A stretch of DNA of 64,000 nucleotides, from IMG/VR virus record IMGVR_UViG_3300017770_000005, positions 1 through 64,000 of that record, one strand, 5' to 3'. This DNA is from a virus. The translations under genes were made by a program, and so were the position numbers. This document shows positions 22,612-31,730 of this stretch, piece by piece; positions within the stretch are counted from its first letter, which is position 1; each line of letters opens with the position of its first letter. Under the pieces are notes generated by a model. The model was not told where the DNA came from. It made no database searches and saw only the letters and a list, made by a program, of their open reading frames with translations.

Positions 22612-25600
22612 TTGGATTACTGGGGAGTTCAATTACAAGAGCAGTTGGTGGTCAACTAGCAAAAGGTGCTGCAAAAAAAGCACTTGGTGGTAAAAATAAA
22701 AAACAATCTCAAATTGTAAAAAGTCCAACCCAAGGTCAAGGACAAGGAAAAGGTGGTGCGATTGCAATAAGACCAAAGTCTGTACTTATACCAGCATCAA
22801 CTATTCCTGCAAGAAATAATAAAACAGTATCTGGATCATCAAAGTCTGGTCCAGGAACACTCGAACGTATTGATAAAGAAGTTCTTGAAATTAGAAACTT
22901 ACTTGGCAAGTCAATAAAAATAGAGAAACAAGATGCAACTACCAAGAAAAAATTATTTGAAAAAGAATTAAGGCAGTCTAAAGAGAACAAACTAGAAAAA
23001 AAATCTAAGATTGGTTCTGGACTTGGTGGACCAGGACTTTCAAAAATTCTTCCCAGTGGTGGAATTATTGATGCTATTCAAAACTTTATATTCAGTGTTA
23101 TTGGTGGTAAAATATTAATATTTTTATTTGAAAACAGAGAAGCAGTATTTAATATTGTAAAAGGTCTTGCTGCTGCCACAGAATTTATCCTAGATCTAGG
23201 AGGAAAAATTCTAAATGGAATTATATCTCTAGTTGATGGTGCCTATGATATTACCGACGCAATATCAAAAGAGATTGAAGCTGTTGGTGGAGAGGATGCT
23301 GGAAAAGAATATGGTAAGTTCACAGAAAAATTCAACAAGTTTGTTAACATTGCAATGATCTTGGCAATGTCTGGAGTTCCTCTTGGTGGTATGGGATCTC
23401 CTGCAGCAAAACCTGGAGCAAAACCTGGAGTAAAACCTCAAAGTAATCTATCACCTGGTGGAAAACCAGGACCAGGATCAAATAAATTTGGTGGTGCAAA
23501 TAATAAGACTACGGAATATATGAATCGTAACCGCACGGCAAAATATTTTGAGAGAAAGTATGGTAATAATGCTGCTAGAGAATTTTCTAATGCACATAAC
23601 AATGCTATAAACTCTGGCATGAAGCCAAAAGACGCATTAGCAGATGCAAAGAAACGTACAGAAAGGTTGATAAGAAAGAACAAGGGTCGTTTCAAAGTTC
23701 AATCTGCAGGACCTGGTTTGAGAGGTGGACCTGGAGGACAAGTAGCATCTGGAAGAGCAGGTGGTGTTTTTAGAAGAGGACTTAGAAATTCTGGAAGTCG
23801 TCTTCAGACCAGAATTATGGGTCGTGGTGCAAGACTTGGTTTGAATAGAACAGGAGCAAGACTTGCAAGTAAATTTGCCAGAGTTGGTGCTGGACCTCTA
23901 GGTAGAATACCAATTGTTGGTCCACTTATGGTTGGTATTGCTTCCTATATGGAAGATGGTAAACTTGATAGAGCATTGTTTAAGGTAGGTGGTTCTGCTA
24001 TTGGTGGTTTCCTTGGTTCATTTATCCCAATTCCATTCCTAGGAACACTCCTCGGAACACTTGCTGGTGAATATGTTGGTGACTTATTTTATGAACTACT
24101 GCGTGGTGGTGGTGCATCTGCGGTTGGAAAGAGACTGAAAAATGATATTTTAAAAGTTGTAAATGGAGCTAAATTATTTTCTGAGTGGATGATGAAGGGT
24201 ATTTCTAATATCCAAAAACAAGATGGACCAGAACTTGATTTATCATGGGTTCCCTTCTCAGATTTTGGTAAGATAAGACTTGGTGGTTGGGCTACTTTAT
24301 TAAATCCTTTAGAGTTGAATCTAGTTAAAAAGTTTGATGTTTTAAGAAAATCATTCTTCTCAGAATCGAATAATAATCCTGATAGTTCAACAACTTATAC
24401 TGAAGGTGGAAGTAACGATGGAAGAGGAAATAGTGATGCTGAGGGTGAAGAAAGTAGGAGTGGTGGTGGTGCAAGACCAACTGTAACTGGTGGTGGTGGT
24501 AGACGTTCAATTCCTTCTGGGAATGGAGCAATTACCAAAGTTCCATTTGGTGATCCAAACTTTAGTCCAGGTACAACTAGAAATAAGTCCACACAAATTT
24601 ATCTACATTGGACTGGTGGAAATTATAATGATACTAGTGCAAGTTATGGATATCATACTATTTTTGCAGGTGACGGCAGTATTCATAGAAATAAAGGATA
24701 TGATGTTACTGGAATGCATACTGAAGGAAAGAACTCTAATTCAGTAGGACTATCACTTGCTGCTATGGGTGGAGAAGGTGTAGATTGGGATAGATTTGGG
24801 TCATACCCAGTTACTCAGGAACAATTAAATGCAATGACTGCAGAAGCAGCAAGACTTGCAATCAAATGGGGGTGGAGTGAAGGTGATATTGATAAGAATA
24901 TTTGGACTCATGCCGAAGCAGGTTCTGGTTTAGATCCAAGAGGATTGAGTGGACACCTAGACAAGAATGGAGATGGAGCTCCAGATAATTATGGTCCGAG
25001 AATGTGGGGTGGATCTGTAGCAAGATGGGACCTATTGAATGTCACTGAAGGTGCAGAAATGGGCAGTGGAGGTAGTGTTGCCCGTGACATGGTTAAGAAA
25101 CATTTTAGAAACTTTAAGCAAGAAGAAACTCAAAGAGGAAAAAGTGATGCTGAAGGTCTAGAAGCAGCAGCACCATCAGGATCAGGTGATAGAAAGATTC
25201 CAAATTCATCTGGACTAGAAAAGTGGCTCAATAATACTGAGAGAGGTAGTGGAGAAGAATATAATTTGAAAGGAGTTGGAAATTATGTTAGAGGGACAAT
25301 GTTCGGAGGAGCACCTTATGACAAGTTATTCCTATATCCTGGTGCTAAGGAATTTAAAGATAAGAATGGACAAGTAAAAGGCATAACAAGAATTAGATCA
25401 TATCTAGAAAGAAACTATCCAAATTTGTTGTCTGATAAAATTATGGATGAAAAAGGAAGGACCCAGAAAGGTGCGGGTCTTCCTGGTAATCAAAGTCTTT
25501 CCCTTAAAGAAAGGAAAGCTGCTTTAGATGCGAAACAAGAGGTAAAAACAACTACAAAGACTACTACCACAACAACAGAAGATGATTCAAGAGAAAGAAA

Positions 25601-25877
25601 TACAGGTCTAGAAGGTATAGATTTTTCAGATCTAAGAGGATCTTCTGCGTTTACTGATATTTTTGCTGGGGCAAGAAGTAATTTATCATCAATAGGTCCT
25701 TCTTCTACCATTATGAGACCTGAAGAACTAAATAGGGATATTGCTTTACGTGATCAAGCAAGTTATGAGCAGGATGGTAGTAGAACAATTATAGTAAATC
25801 AACCGTATCTAATTGCTACTGGTAATCGTGATGAGCAACAACTAGCAAGTTCATCTGGAAGTAAATTCTATTCGTAA
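22608..25877 (+). CDS. long hub protein with PGRP/amidase domain
   Basis: A 1089-residue protein overlapping the previous gene by 4 bases. The front has TMP-like helices (residues 155-230, 250-270) and a basic, Gly-rich stretch (340-460), then GAGPLGRIPIVGPLMVGIAS and glycine-rich membrane-type segments (480-520). An amidase-2/PGRP domain lies at about 655-815: TQIYLHWTGGNYND, YGYHTIFAGDGSIHR, GMHTEGKNSNSVGLSLAAMG and NIWTHAEAGSG carry the zinc His residues and the fold core. This domain cuts the peptide from muramic acid and may locally open the cell wall during infection. The C-terminal LEGIDFSDLRGSSAF repeats the neighbouring protein. Confidence 0.8.
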   Translation: MIGLLGSSITRAVGGQLAKGAAKKALGGKNKKQSQIVKSPTQGQGQGKGGAIAIRPKSVLIPASTIPARNNKTVSGSSKSGPGTLERIDKEVLEIRNLLGKSIKIEKQDATTKKKLFEKELRQSKENKLEKKSKIGSGLGGPGLSKILPSGGIIDAIQNFIFSVIGGKILIFLFENREAVFNIVKGLAAATEFILDLGGKILNGIISLVDGAYDITDAISKEIEAVGGEDAGKEYGKFTEKFNKFVNIAMILAMSGVPLGGMGSPAAKPGAKPGVKPQSNLSPGGKPGPGSNKFGGANNKTTEYMNRNRTAKYFERKYGNNAAREFSNAHNNAINSGMKPKDALADAKKRTERLIRKNKGRFKVQSAGPGLRGGPGGQVASGRAGGVFRRGLRNSGSRLQTRIMGRGARLGLNRTGARLASKFARVGAGPLGRIPIVGPLMVGIASYMEDGKLDRALFKVGGSAIGGFLGSFIPIPFLGTLLGTLAGEYVGDLFYELLRGGGASAVGKRLKNDILKVVNGAKLFSEWMMKGISNIQKQDGPELDLSWVPFSDFGKIRLGGWATLLNPLELNLVKKFDVLRKSFFSESNNNPDSSTTYTEGGSNDGRGNSDAEGEESRSGGGARPTVTGGGGRRSIPSGNGAITKVPFGDPNFSPGTTRNKSTQIYLHWTGGNYNDTSASYGYHTIFAGDGSIHRNKGYDVTGMHTEGKNSNSVGLSLAAMGGEGVDWDRFGSYPVTQEQLNAMTAEAARLAIKWGWSEGDIDKNIWTHAEAGSGLDPRGLSGHLDKNGDGAPDNYGPRMWGGSVARWDLLNVTEGAEMGSGGSVARDMVKKHFRNFKQEETQRGKSDAEGLEAAAPSGSGDRKIPNSSGLEKWLNNTERGSGEEYNLKGVGNYVRGTMFGGAPYDKLFLYPGAKEFKDKNGQVKGITRIRSYLERNYPNLLSDKIMDEKGRTQKGAGLPGNQSLSLKERKAALDAKQEVKTTTKTTTTTTEDDSRERNTGLEGIDFSDLRGSSAFTDIFAGARSNLSSIGPSSTIMRPEELNRDIALRDQASYEQDGSRTIIVNQPYLIATGNRDEQQLASSSGSKFYS
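25608..25676 (+). repeat. 69-bp direct repeat, copy 2
   Basis: Near-identical to 22186-22254 and in the same relative place, close to the protein C-terminus. Confidence 0.85.
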
Positions 25878-27182
25878 ATGACAACAAACAAAGCACTCGA
25901 AGTACACAATATAACGAAGTTTAAACTTCATTCAAACTATGGAAAGGATATTAGTTTGCTTGGAGAGGGTGCATTTTCTCATGTCTTGATATTTCAAAGC
26001 ATCTACGACCATTCTGTTCGTGCAACATTTGAAATGTTTGATAGTGGTATAAGACAGGAAGAAAAGAAAACTAAATCTATTGAAGAAACAGAGTCATTTA
26101 ATATAACTGCTGGTGAAAAGGTTGAACTTATACTTGAAGATGAAAGAAAACAAAAATTAGAATTTATTGAAGGAAAAGTATTTACAATATCCGAAGTGAA
26201 AGCTTCAATGACGAACACTATGAAAGAAAACTTCAAGATTGAAATGTGTCTGAATGATTTTATAGAGAATGAATTGGAGGAAAATTTTGTTGTTGAAAGA
26301 TTTGATCAAAAAATAAGTGCTACTGTTAATCAAGTTCTTTCTAAGGTAACTGAAAGAACTATATTTATTGATCCAACAGTGACAGAACTACCTATAAAAG
26401 GATGCACTGAAAGACCTTTTGATTTTGTTACATCATTATGTTTAAAAGCACAACCAGAAAAGTTTCCTGAATCTGCAGGATATCTTCTTTTTGATAATTA
26501 TAATGGACTACACTTCAGATCCATTGATGTTATGTTTAGTCAAGAACCCAAGAGGAAAATGATACTAAACGAAACTCCAAGACTTCCTCCAGGATATAGT
26601 AATAAAATATTGAATGTAGAATTTAATAACACCATGAATGTTCTTGATAGTTTAAGATATGGTGCATTACAAAACGACAAGATGAGGACATTAGATCCAA
26701 ACTATCATACATATGCACAAAACTCTCACAATAGTGATGACCTTTATTTGGGAGACAATAATCTTAAGGATGTAAAACCAGTAGTTGGAGATCACTTAGA
26801 ACTTCCAAAAAAATCTAGTAGAGTTATGAATCAAATGCGTGACACTGGTGTTCATCCACCTGGAAAAGACCTAGAAGAACAACTCCCATTTGCACAAGAA
26901 CGGGTATTTGATCATGATACGATCCCACAATTAGCAATCAAAAGACATTATCAGTCTAGGTTATATACTGTAAATATTAAATTATACGGTGATTTTGGCA
27001 TTTTCCCTGGTGATGTAGTATATTGCGACTTTCCAGAAATTTCTTCGGACCAATCTAAAAAGAATATTTCAAAGAAAAAATCTGGAAAATACTTAGTAGC
27101 AGATGTGGCACATTTAATATGTCCAGAAGGTTGTTATACTAAGCTAAATATGATCAGAGACTCAATAGTAGAAGAGGAGTAA
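25878..27182 (+). CDS. baseplate hub protein, probable gp27
   Basis: A 434-residue protein starting directly after the previous stop. The front has beta-rich segments with SVRATFEMFDSG and AGEKVELILEDE, then VNQVLSKVTERTIFIDPTVT, FDFVTSLCLKAQPEKFPESA and GYLLFDNYNGLHFRSIDVMF. The end has FGIFPGDVVYCDFPE and SGKYLVADVAHLICPEGCYT, which is characteristic of gp27/gpD-type hub proteins. Such proteins form the trimer that holds the gp5 spike. Position directly before gp5 (with CP12 between) supports this. No firm sequence motif for gp27 exists, so the call is moderate. Confidence 0.6.
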   Translation: MTTNKALEVHNITKFKLHSNYGKDISLLGEGAFSHVLIFQSIYDHSVRATFEMFDSGIRQEEKKTKSIEETESFNITAGEKVELILEDERKQKLEFIEGKVFTISEVKASMTNTMKENFKIEMCLNDFIENELEENFVVERFDQKISATVNQVLSKVTERTIFIDPTVTELPIKGCTERPFDFVTSLCLKAQPEKFPESAGYLLFDNYNGLHFRSIDVMFSQEPKRKMILNETPRLPPGYSNKILNVEFNNTMNVLDSLRYGALQNDKMRTLDPNYHTYAQNSHNSDDLYLGDNNLKDVKPVVGDHLELPKKSSRVMNQMRDTGVHPPGKDLEEQLPFAQERVFDHDTIPQLAIKRHYQSRLYTVNIKLYGDFGIFPGDVVYCDFPEISSDQSKKNISKKKSGKYLVADVAHLICPEGCYTKLNMIRDSIVEEE

Positions 27183-27183
27183 A

Positions 27184-27411
27184 ATGGACAGTATCGAGCA
27201 ACATATTGAAAAGGACAAAGAGATTCTTGATAATCCAATGATCTCACCCAATCAACGTCGTCATATTGAAGGTGAGTTGCATGAATTGGAAGACTATGCA
27301 GAACATCATAAGAAAGAAATTGAAGAAGGTGATCATCACGATCCCTCTCCACTAGAATTATATTGTGACGCAAATCCATCAGAACCAGAATGTCTTGTTT
27401 ACGAGGACTAA
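27184..27411 (+). CDS. cp12: CP12-like Calvin-cycle regulator
   Basis: A 75-residue acidic protein. The C-terminus LELYCDANPSEPECLVYED fits the CP12 signature (C-x-x-x-P-x-x-x-E-C-x-V-Y-E/D), with two cysteines available for a disulfide. The front SIEQHIEKDKEILDN and RRHIEGELHELEDYAEHHKK matches marine cyanobacterial and cyanophage CP12. CP12 binds GAPDH and PRK and stops the Calvin cycle, which in cyanophage infection favours NADPH from the pentose-phosphate route. GAGGAG at 27175-27180 is the ribosome binding site. It sits inside the hub gene cluster. Confidence 0.8.
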   Translation: MDSIEQHIEKDKEILDNPMISPNQRRHIEGELHELEDYAEHHKKEIEEGDHHDPSPLELYCDANPSEPECLVYED

Positions 27412-27418
27412 ATGAACA

Positions 27419-30280
27419 ATGGTTAGAAGAGTAACAAGCCAATACAATAGAACAGGTGTTGAAAAAAATGTAATGTACTGGTGGACTGGTCAAGTAGTTG
27501 ATGAGTCTACCTGGCTTGACAATGAACTTACACCAAATCACCCAAAGGGTGCTGCAAAAGGTCACGGAAAACGATATCGTGTTAGAATATTCAGTAGAGA
27601 TTCTGAGGTCAAAATTGTCCCAGATCAACAACTGGATATGGCAGATGTCATTATCCCTGTAACTGCAGGTTCTGGTCATGGTTGTTATTCTGAGACTGTT
27701 GTCTTATCTCAAGGATCCTGGGTTACAGGATGGTTTTGGGATGGTGCTGAAGGTAGACAACCAGTTATTTTAGGTTCTCTCCCCAATAATCCAGATACGG
27801 GACTTTTTGGTGGAGATCCACCAGAAGGATATATTGGTAGAACTGGTCTGAATGGTCTAACTGGACCAAAACCGATAAAAGAAGAAGATATACTTGCTGG
27901 CACTGCAAGTGGAACTGCAATGCCTGCTATCGAATCAAAAAGTGCAGATCCTAGTGAATTAACCAACGCAGATCCTATACAAACAGCAGATGGGAATGAG
28001 GTATCACCAAGAAAAAGAAATATTGAGTGTGAAGGTGGTTCTGGTCCATTAAAAGGTGTTCAAGGATTTATCCAAAGAGCTCTTGCTACTATCCAAAAAC
28101 TAAAACTATTCAAATCAACAGCACAGAGCACAATTAACAGTATCTTAGCAACTGCATCGAATATTACAAATCAAGTTGCTGGTGCAGTTGCAAGTCTCTT
28201 TAAGATGATTGTTGGTAAGATGAGAGGATTTATCCTCAATAAAATCAATGCTGGTCTTAAAGATGTTGGAGAACTGTTACCACCAAGTTTGAGACAAGCA
28301 TTTTCTTCTGGTGCTAATAATACGATTGACACACTTGCCTGTGTATTCCAAAAAATTATGGGTACACTCTTTCAGATGGCAAAGGGTATGTTTGAGGAGT
28401 TGGTTGATAGTTATGTTATGGCACCATTATGTGCCGCCGAGAAGATGGTCGGTGATATGATTGGAAATATTCTGGGTGAAATTACTGATGCTGTAGATGG
28501 TGCAATAGGTGCTATTGCTGGATTAGTTGACTCTGGATTTGCTATTGTAGACCAAGCATTTTCTGTTCTTGAAATTATTCAAGGTCTCCTTAATTTCTTA
28601 AAATGTGATGCTACTCCAGATTGTGAGTATAAAGATCAGTGGAGTTTCTGGAACGGTTCTAGTCTATCGGCAGATGTGTCTGATGGAATTGCAAATATTA
28701 TGAAAGATATCTCACAGGGAGTTGATAATGCTCTTGGAGGAGGTGGAGGAGGTGGTGGAGGTGCTGGAGCAGGATGTAACACTGATCAACTACCTTGTGG
28801 TCCTCCAGGTCTTTCTTTCAGTGGTGGAGGTGGATCTGGTCTTGCTGGTAATTTGATAATGTCTGCTGGACAAATCATGGGTGTTGATTTCTCCAGTTTT
28901 GGTAGTGGATATTCATACACACCAACTCTTAGTGTTACAGATGGTTGTGGAAATGGTGGTGGTTATAAAATAGAACTTCTTACTAATGATGGAAACAATT
29001 CTTCATCAGATACAAGTATAAAAGAAGGAGAGAATATTCAGATTGTTGGTGCTGTTGTAGTCCAACCTGGTTCGGGTTATCTAGATGAACCAGACGGTTC
29101 TACAAATATTAGTAAACCAGAAGAGTCAATTATTAGATATGAAGATGATAGATGGGAGGTAATGAAACCTGATGATGTAGTTGAGATACCTTATAAAGAA
29201 GACGGATATGATAATTGTCCTACTATTGCTATGCCAGTAGATACAGAATCTCAAGTATTTGATCCAAGTGGAAATGTAATTCAAGTTCTTACTGGTCAAG
29301 GACCAACAACTCCACTTCCAATGTGTAATGGTGGAACAATTACAATTCCAACTCCTCCAAATGTATTTGAAAACGAGCAAGGTCCTGCAGATTTTACTGG
29401 AACTGCACCTGTAGATCCTGAACTCAATTCACCATACGTTAATGTTACGACTGGTACTGGAAATTGGGATGGATTTGTTGGTGAAGATGTTAGAAATGAT
29501 GATAAGGCAATTTGGGATGGTGAAAAATGGAGACTTATAAAAGAACCACGTGATAATAGACCTAATAGTGGTGGAGAAAAGGCAGATATTATATTAGATG
29601 GGGTGTATATTTACAATCCTGGATATAACTATCAACAAGGTGATGTAATTGTAGTAGAACCAGATACTGGTTTAAAATTAATTCCAACATTTAATGATAT
29701 TGGTCAATTGACTGATGTTACAATTCAAGATCCTGGGTCAACATTTAGTTCTTACCCAGAAATTTACATTAAATCAGTGACTGGAATTAATGCTACAATC
29801 TTACCAATATTTAAAGTTAGGACTGAAGAAGATCCTGACGCAAATTCAAGAATTCTTTCTGGAGACAGAATTATTTCTGTTGATGATTGTATTGGTAGAT
29901 TGATTATAGGTTATGTAAATGGTCAACCATACTATGGACCATTCCATAAGCATAAAGGAAGGAAGATGGTTGGTGCTGTACATAGTTCCAAACCACATGC
30001 ATTCATTTACGATACACCAGAAGCAAGTCTGAGAGATCCATATTCAAAACTAAAATCAAAGATTTATACTGCAGGACCAACTGTTCCAGTTGAGGAAACA
30101 GAAGTTTCTTCGGATGAAAGTGTTATGGTGGAACAATCAACACCCACACCTGCACCTACACAAACTCCCACAATCATATCAACACCAACACCACCTCCAA
30201 CAACTAGACCCACACCACCACCATCTAGTGGAGGAAGTTCTGGATATAGTAGTGGTGGAAGTGGTGGATCAGGGTACTAA
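27419..30280 (+). CDS. 5: baseplate hub spike protein gp5-like
   Basis: A 953-residue protein. Residues 15-150 look like the gp5/VgrG OB-fold (MYWWTGQVVDESTWLDNEL, GKRYRVRIFSRDSEVKI, VTGWFWDGAEGRQPVILGSL). A helical middle (about 210-400) and a poly-Gly run at about 440-450 follow. Beta-type repeats (GSGYSYTPTLSVTDGC, PGSGYLDEPDG, NPGYNYQQGDVIVVE) precede YYGPFHKHKGRKMVGAVHS, a motif typical of phage hub proteins. The end is Pro/Thr- then Gly/Ser/Tyr-rich. No lysozyme domain as in T4 gp5 is visible, so the cell-wall activity may lie in the two long neighbours. Confidence 0.72.
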   Translation: MVRRVTSQYNRTGVEKNVMYWWTGQVVDESTWLDNELTPNHPKGAAKGHGKRYRVRIFSRDSEVKIVPDQQLDMADVIIPVTAGSGHGCYSETVVLSQGSWVTGWFWDGAEGRQPVILGSLPNNPDTGLFGGDPPEGYIGRTGLNGLTGPKPIKEEDILAGTASGTAMPAIESKSADPSELTNADPIQTADGNEVSPRKRNIECEGGSGPLKGVQGFIQRALATIQKLKLFKSTAQSTINSILATASNITNQVAGAVASLFKMIVGKMRGFILNKINAGLKDVGELLPPSLRQAFSSGANNTIDTLACVFQKIMGTLFQMAKGMFEELVDSYVMAPLCAAEKMVGDMIGNILGEITDAVDGAIGAIAGLVDSGFAIVDQAFSVLEIIQGLLNFLKCDATPDCEYKDQWSFWNGSSLSADVSDGIANIMKDISQGVDNALGGGGGGGGGAGAGCNTDQLPCGPPGLSFSGGGGSGLAGNLIMSAGQIMGVDFSSFGSGYSYTPTLSVTDGCGNGGGYKIELLTNDGNNSSSDTSIKEGENIQIVGAVVVQPGSGYLDEPDGSTNISKPEESIIRYEDDRWEVMKPDDVVEIPYKEDGYDNCPTIAMPVDTESQVFDPSGNVIQVLTGQGPTTPLPMCNGGTITIPTPPNVFENEQGPADFTGTAPVDPELNSPYVNVTTGTGNWDGFVGEDVRNDDKAIWDGEKWRLIKEPRDNRPNSGGEKADIILDGVYIYNPGYNYQQGDVIVVEPDTGLKLIPTFNDIGQLTDVTIQDPGSTFSSYPEIYIKSVTGINATILPIFKVRTEEDPDANSRILSGDRIISVDDCIGRLIIGYVNGQPYYGPFHKHKGRKMVGAVHSSKPHAFIYDTPEASLRDPYSKLKSKIYTAGPTVPVEETEVSSDESVMVEQSTPTPAPTQTPTIISTPTPPPTTRPTPPPSSGGSSGYSSGGSGGSGY

Positions 30281-30283
30281 ATA
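30277..30283 (+). promoter_or_regulatory. late-type promoter box (CTAAATA)
   Basis: CTAAATA includes the TAA stop of gp5 and lies 17 bases before the next start. Confidence 0.5.
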
Positions 30284-30299
30284 CAAATAAAAACACAGT

Positions 30300-30890
30300 A
30301 TGTCAGAGTCAAAGCAATTAAAACATTTCCAGGTAAGAAAAACTAATCCTCAGGGTGATTTGTTGCTTGGAACTCAGTGTGCTGACGGTGTAATTACTGG
30401 ATGTGGATTTGAAGCTTTCCACCCATTACATTATCTGCATATGGATAATGATGGAAATAGAGCAGGATGGACTTCTCTAAGAAATCCTGGTGTATTTCAG
30501 ATAAAATGTGGTGATACTGTAAATGGTAGAGAACCTGGAATTGATATTCATTGTCTCAATGGTGATATAAACTTGACAGCAGACAATGGTCGTATTAGAC
30601 TGGTTGCTAGAGATATCGACATTCTAGCAAATGGTGAAACTACAGGACGTGGCCATATCAAAATAGAAGCAAACCAAGATATTAAACTTAAAGCCGATGG
30701 ATCATTTGATCTAAAAGCAGAAGTTGGGTATAGACTTTTTACACCTCATGTAGGAAAGGTCGTGGCAAATACTGAACTGAAAATAGTATCAAACTTTGTT
30801 AAGGGATTGACATGTGCATCTTCAAAACTAATCGGTAAAACAGATCTCTTGAATGTCGCAGATTTCACAACATTATCATCTTATATTTAA
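30300..30890 (+). CDS. beta-helix spike-type virion protein
   Basis: A 196-residue protein. The repeat pattern GDINLTADNGRIRLVARDID, GHIKIEANQDIKLKADGSFD and LKAEVG at residues 80-140 resembles the triple-stranded beta-helix of gp5/VgrG needles. N-terminal NPQGDLLLGTQCADGVITGC precedes it. It follows gp5 and may supply the needle portion that gp5 of this phage lacks. I do not recognise a named family. Confidence 0.55.
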   Translation: MSESKQLKHFQVRKTNPQGDLLLGTQCADGVITGCGFEAFHPLHYLHMDNDGNRAGWTSLRNPGVFQIKCGDTVNGREPGIDIHCLNGDINLTADNGRIRLVARDIDILANGETTGRGHIKIEANQDIKLKADGSFDLKAEVGYRLFTPHVGKVVANTELKIVSNFVKGLTCASSKLIGKTDLLNVADFTTLSSYI

Positions 30891-30896
30891 ATAATT

Positions 30897-31730
30897 ATGG
30901 CATGGTCATTCGATGATTTAGTAATCCAACATCAACTCAATGTTGGTGCAGGTATAGTTCCATTTTTTGGATTAGGAGCTGCAAGAGTTCGTGGTGCCGC
31001 ATATATTGAAGGACCAATGAATGTTGGCACACCATTTCCTCTATGTTTTGGTGCAGTTAATATTGGTCCCCTAATCAATCCCGATTCACCACCACCATTT
31101 ATTCCTGGTGGGTTCTGCTATGGACCACCTGCAAACCCATTCTCGTTAGCAGTCTTGGGTAGTGTTGGTATTCTGGGTGATCTTAATGTTGCCACCAATG
31201 CAGTCGTAGGTGCTAATGTTTTAGCACAAGGCATGGTTATAGGTAGTTGTGGAAGACATGTTCTTGCACTCAAAAAAGATTTACCATTTGATATGCCTCA
31301 TCCAAATAAGGATGGATGGAGATTAAGGCATGTTTGTATAGAAGGTCCAGAGATTGCTGTATATTGTAGAGGAAAGATTCCACCAAATGGTGTTATTGAA
31401 CTCCCATCTTTTTGGGATGGTCTCGTCAATAAAGAAGATATGTCCATTAACCTGACACCATTTGGAACTTGGCAAGAACTATTTGTTCAAGAGATTAGAT
31501 GGGGAAAGCAAGTTATTGTAAGAAATAATCTTGGTGGACCTATTCGTGGTGATTATCATATTGTTGCCCGTAGACTAGATGATGATCTTATTGTAGAATA
31601 TGAGGGTGAATCACATGAAGATTATCCTGGAGGAAACGAAGGATACTCTTTCAACTTTGAACACAACTATGTTGAAGGATTGATTAAAGACATGGTTAAA
31701 GAAAATCTAAACAACATTGAGGAAAAATAA
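30897..31730 (+). CDS. virion protein with LxH-x-CxEGPE domain, copy 1
   Basis: A 277-residue protein. The C-terminal half begins FDMPHPNKDGWRLRHVCIEG and continues PEIAVYCRGKIPPNG, ELPSFWDGLV and INLTPFGTW. This is a common C-terminal domain in tail and fibre proteins (HPxxxxxLxHxCxEGPExxVYxRG), thought to be part of receptor binding or folding. The N-terminal half is Gly/Pro-rich with GVGILGDLNVATNAVVGA-type beta structure. It shares TAATG with the next gene, its paralogue. Confidence 0.65.
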   Translation: MAWSFDDLVIQHQLNVGAGIVPFFGLGAARVRGAAYIEGPMNVGTPFPLCFGAVNIGPLINPDSPPPFIPGGFCYGPPANPFSLAVLGSVGILGDLNVATNAVVGANVLAQGMVIGSCGRHVLALKKDLPFDMPHPNKDGWRLRHVCIEGPEIAVYCRGKIPPNGVIELPSFWDGLVNKEDMSINLTPFGTWQELFVQEIRWGKQVIVRNNLGGPIRGDYHIVARRLDDDLIVEYEGESHEDYPGGNEGYSFNFEHNYVEGLIKDMVKENLNNIEEK

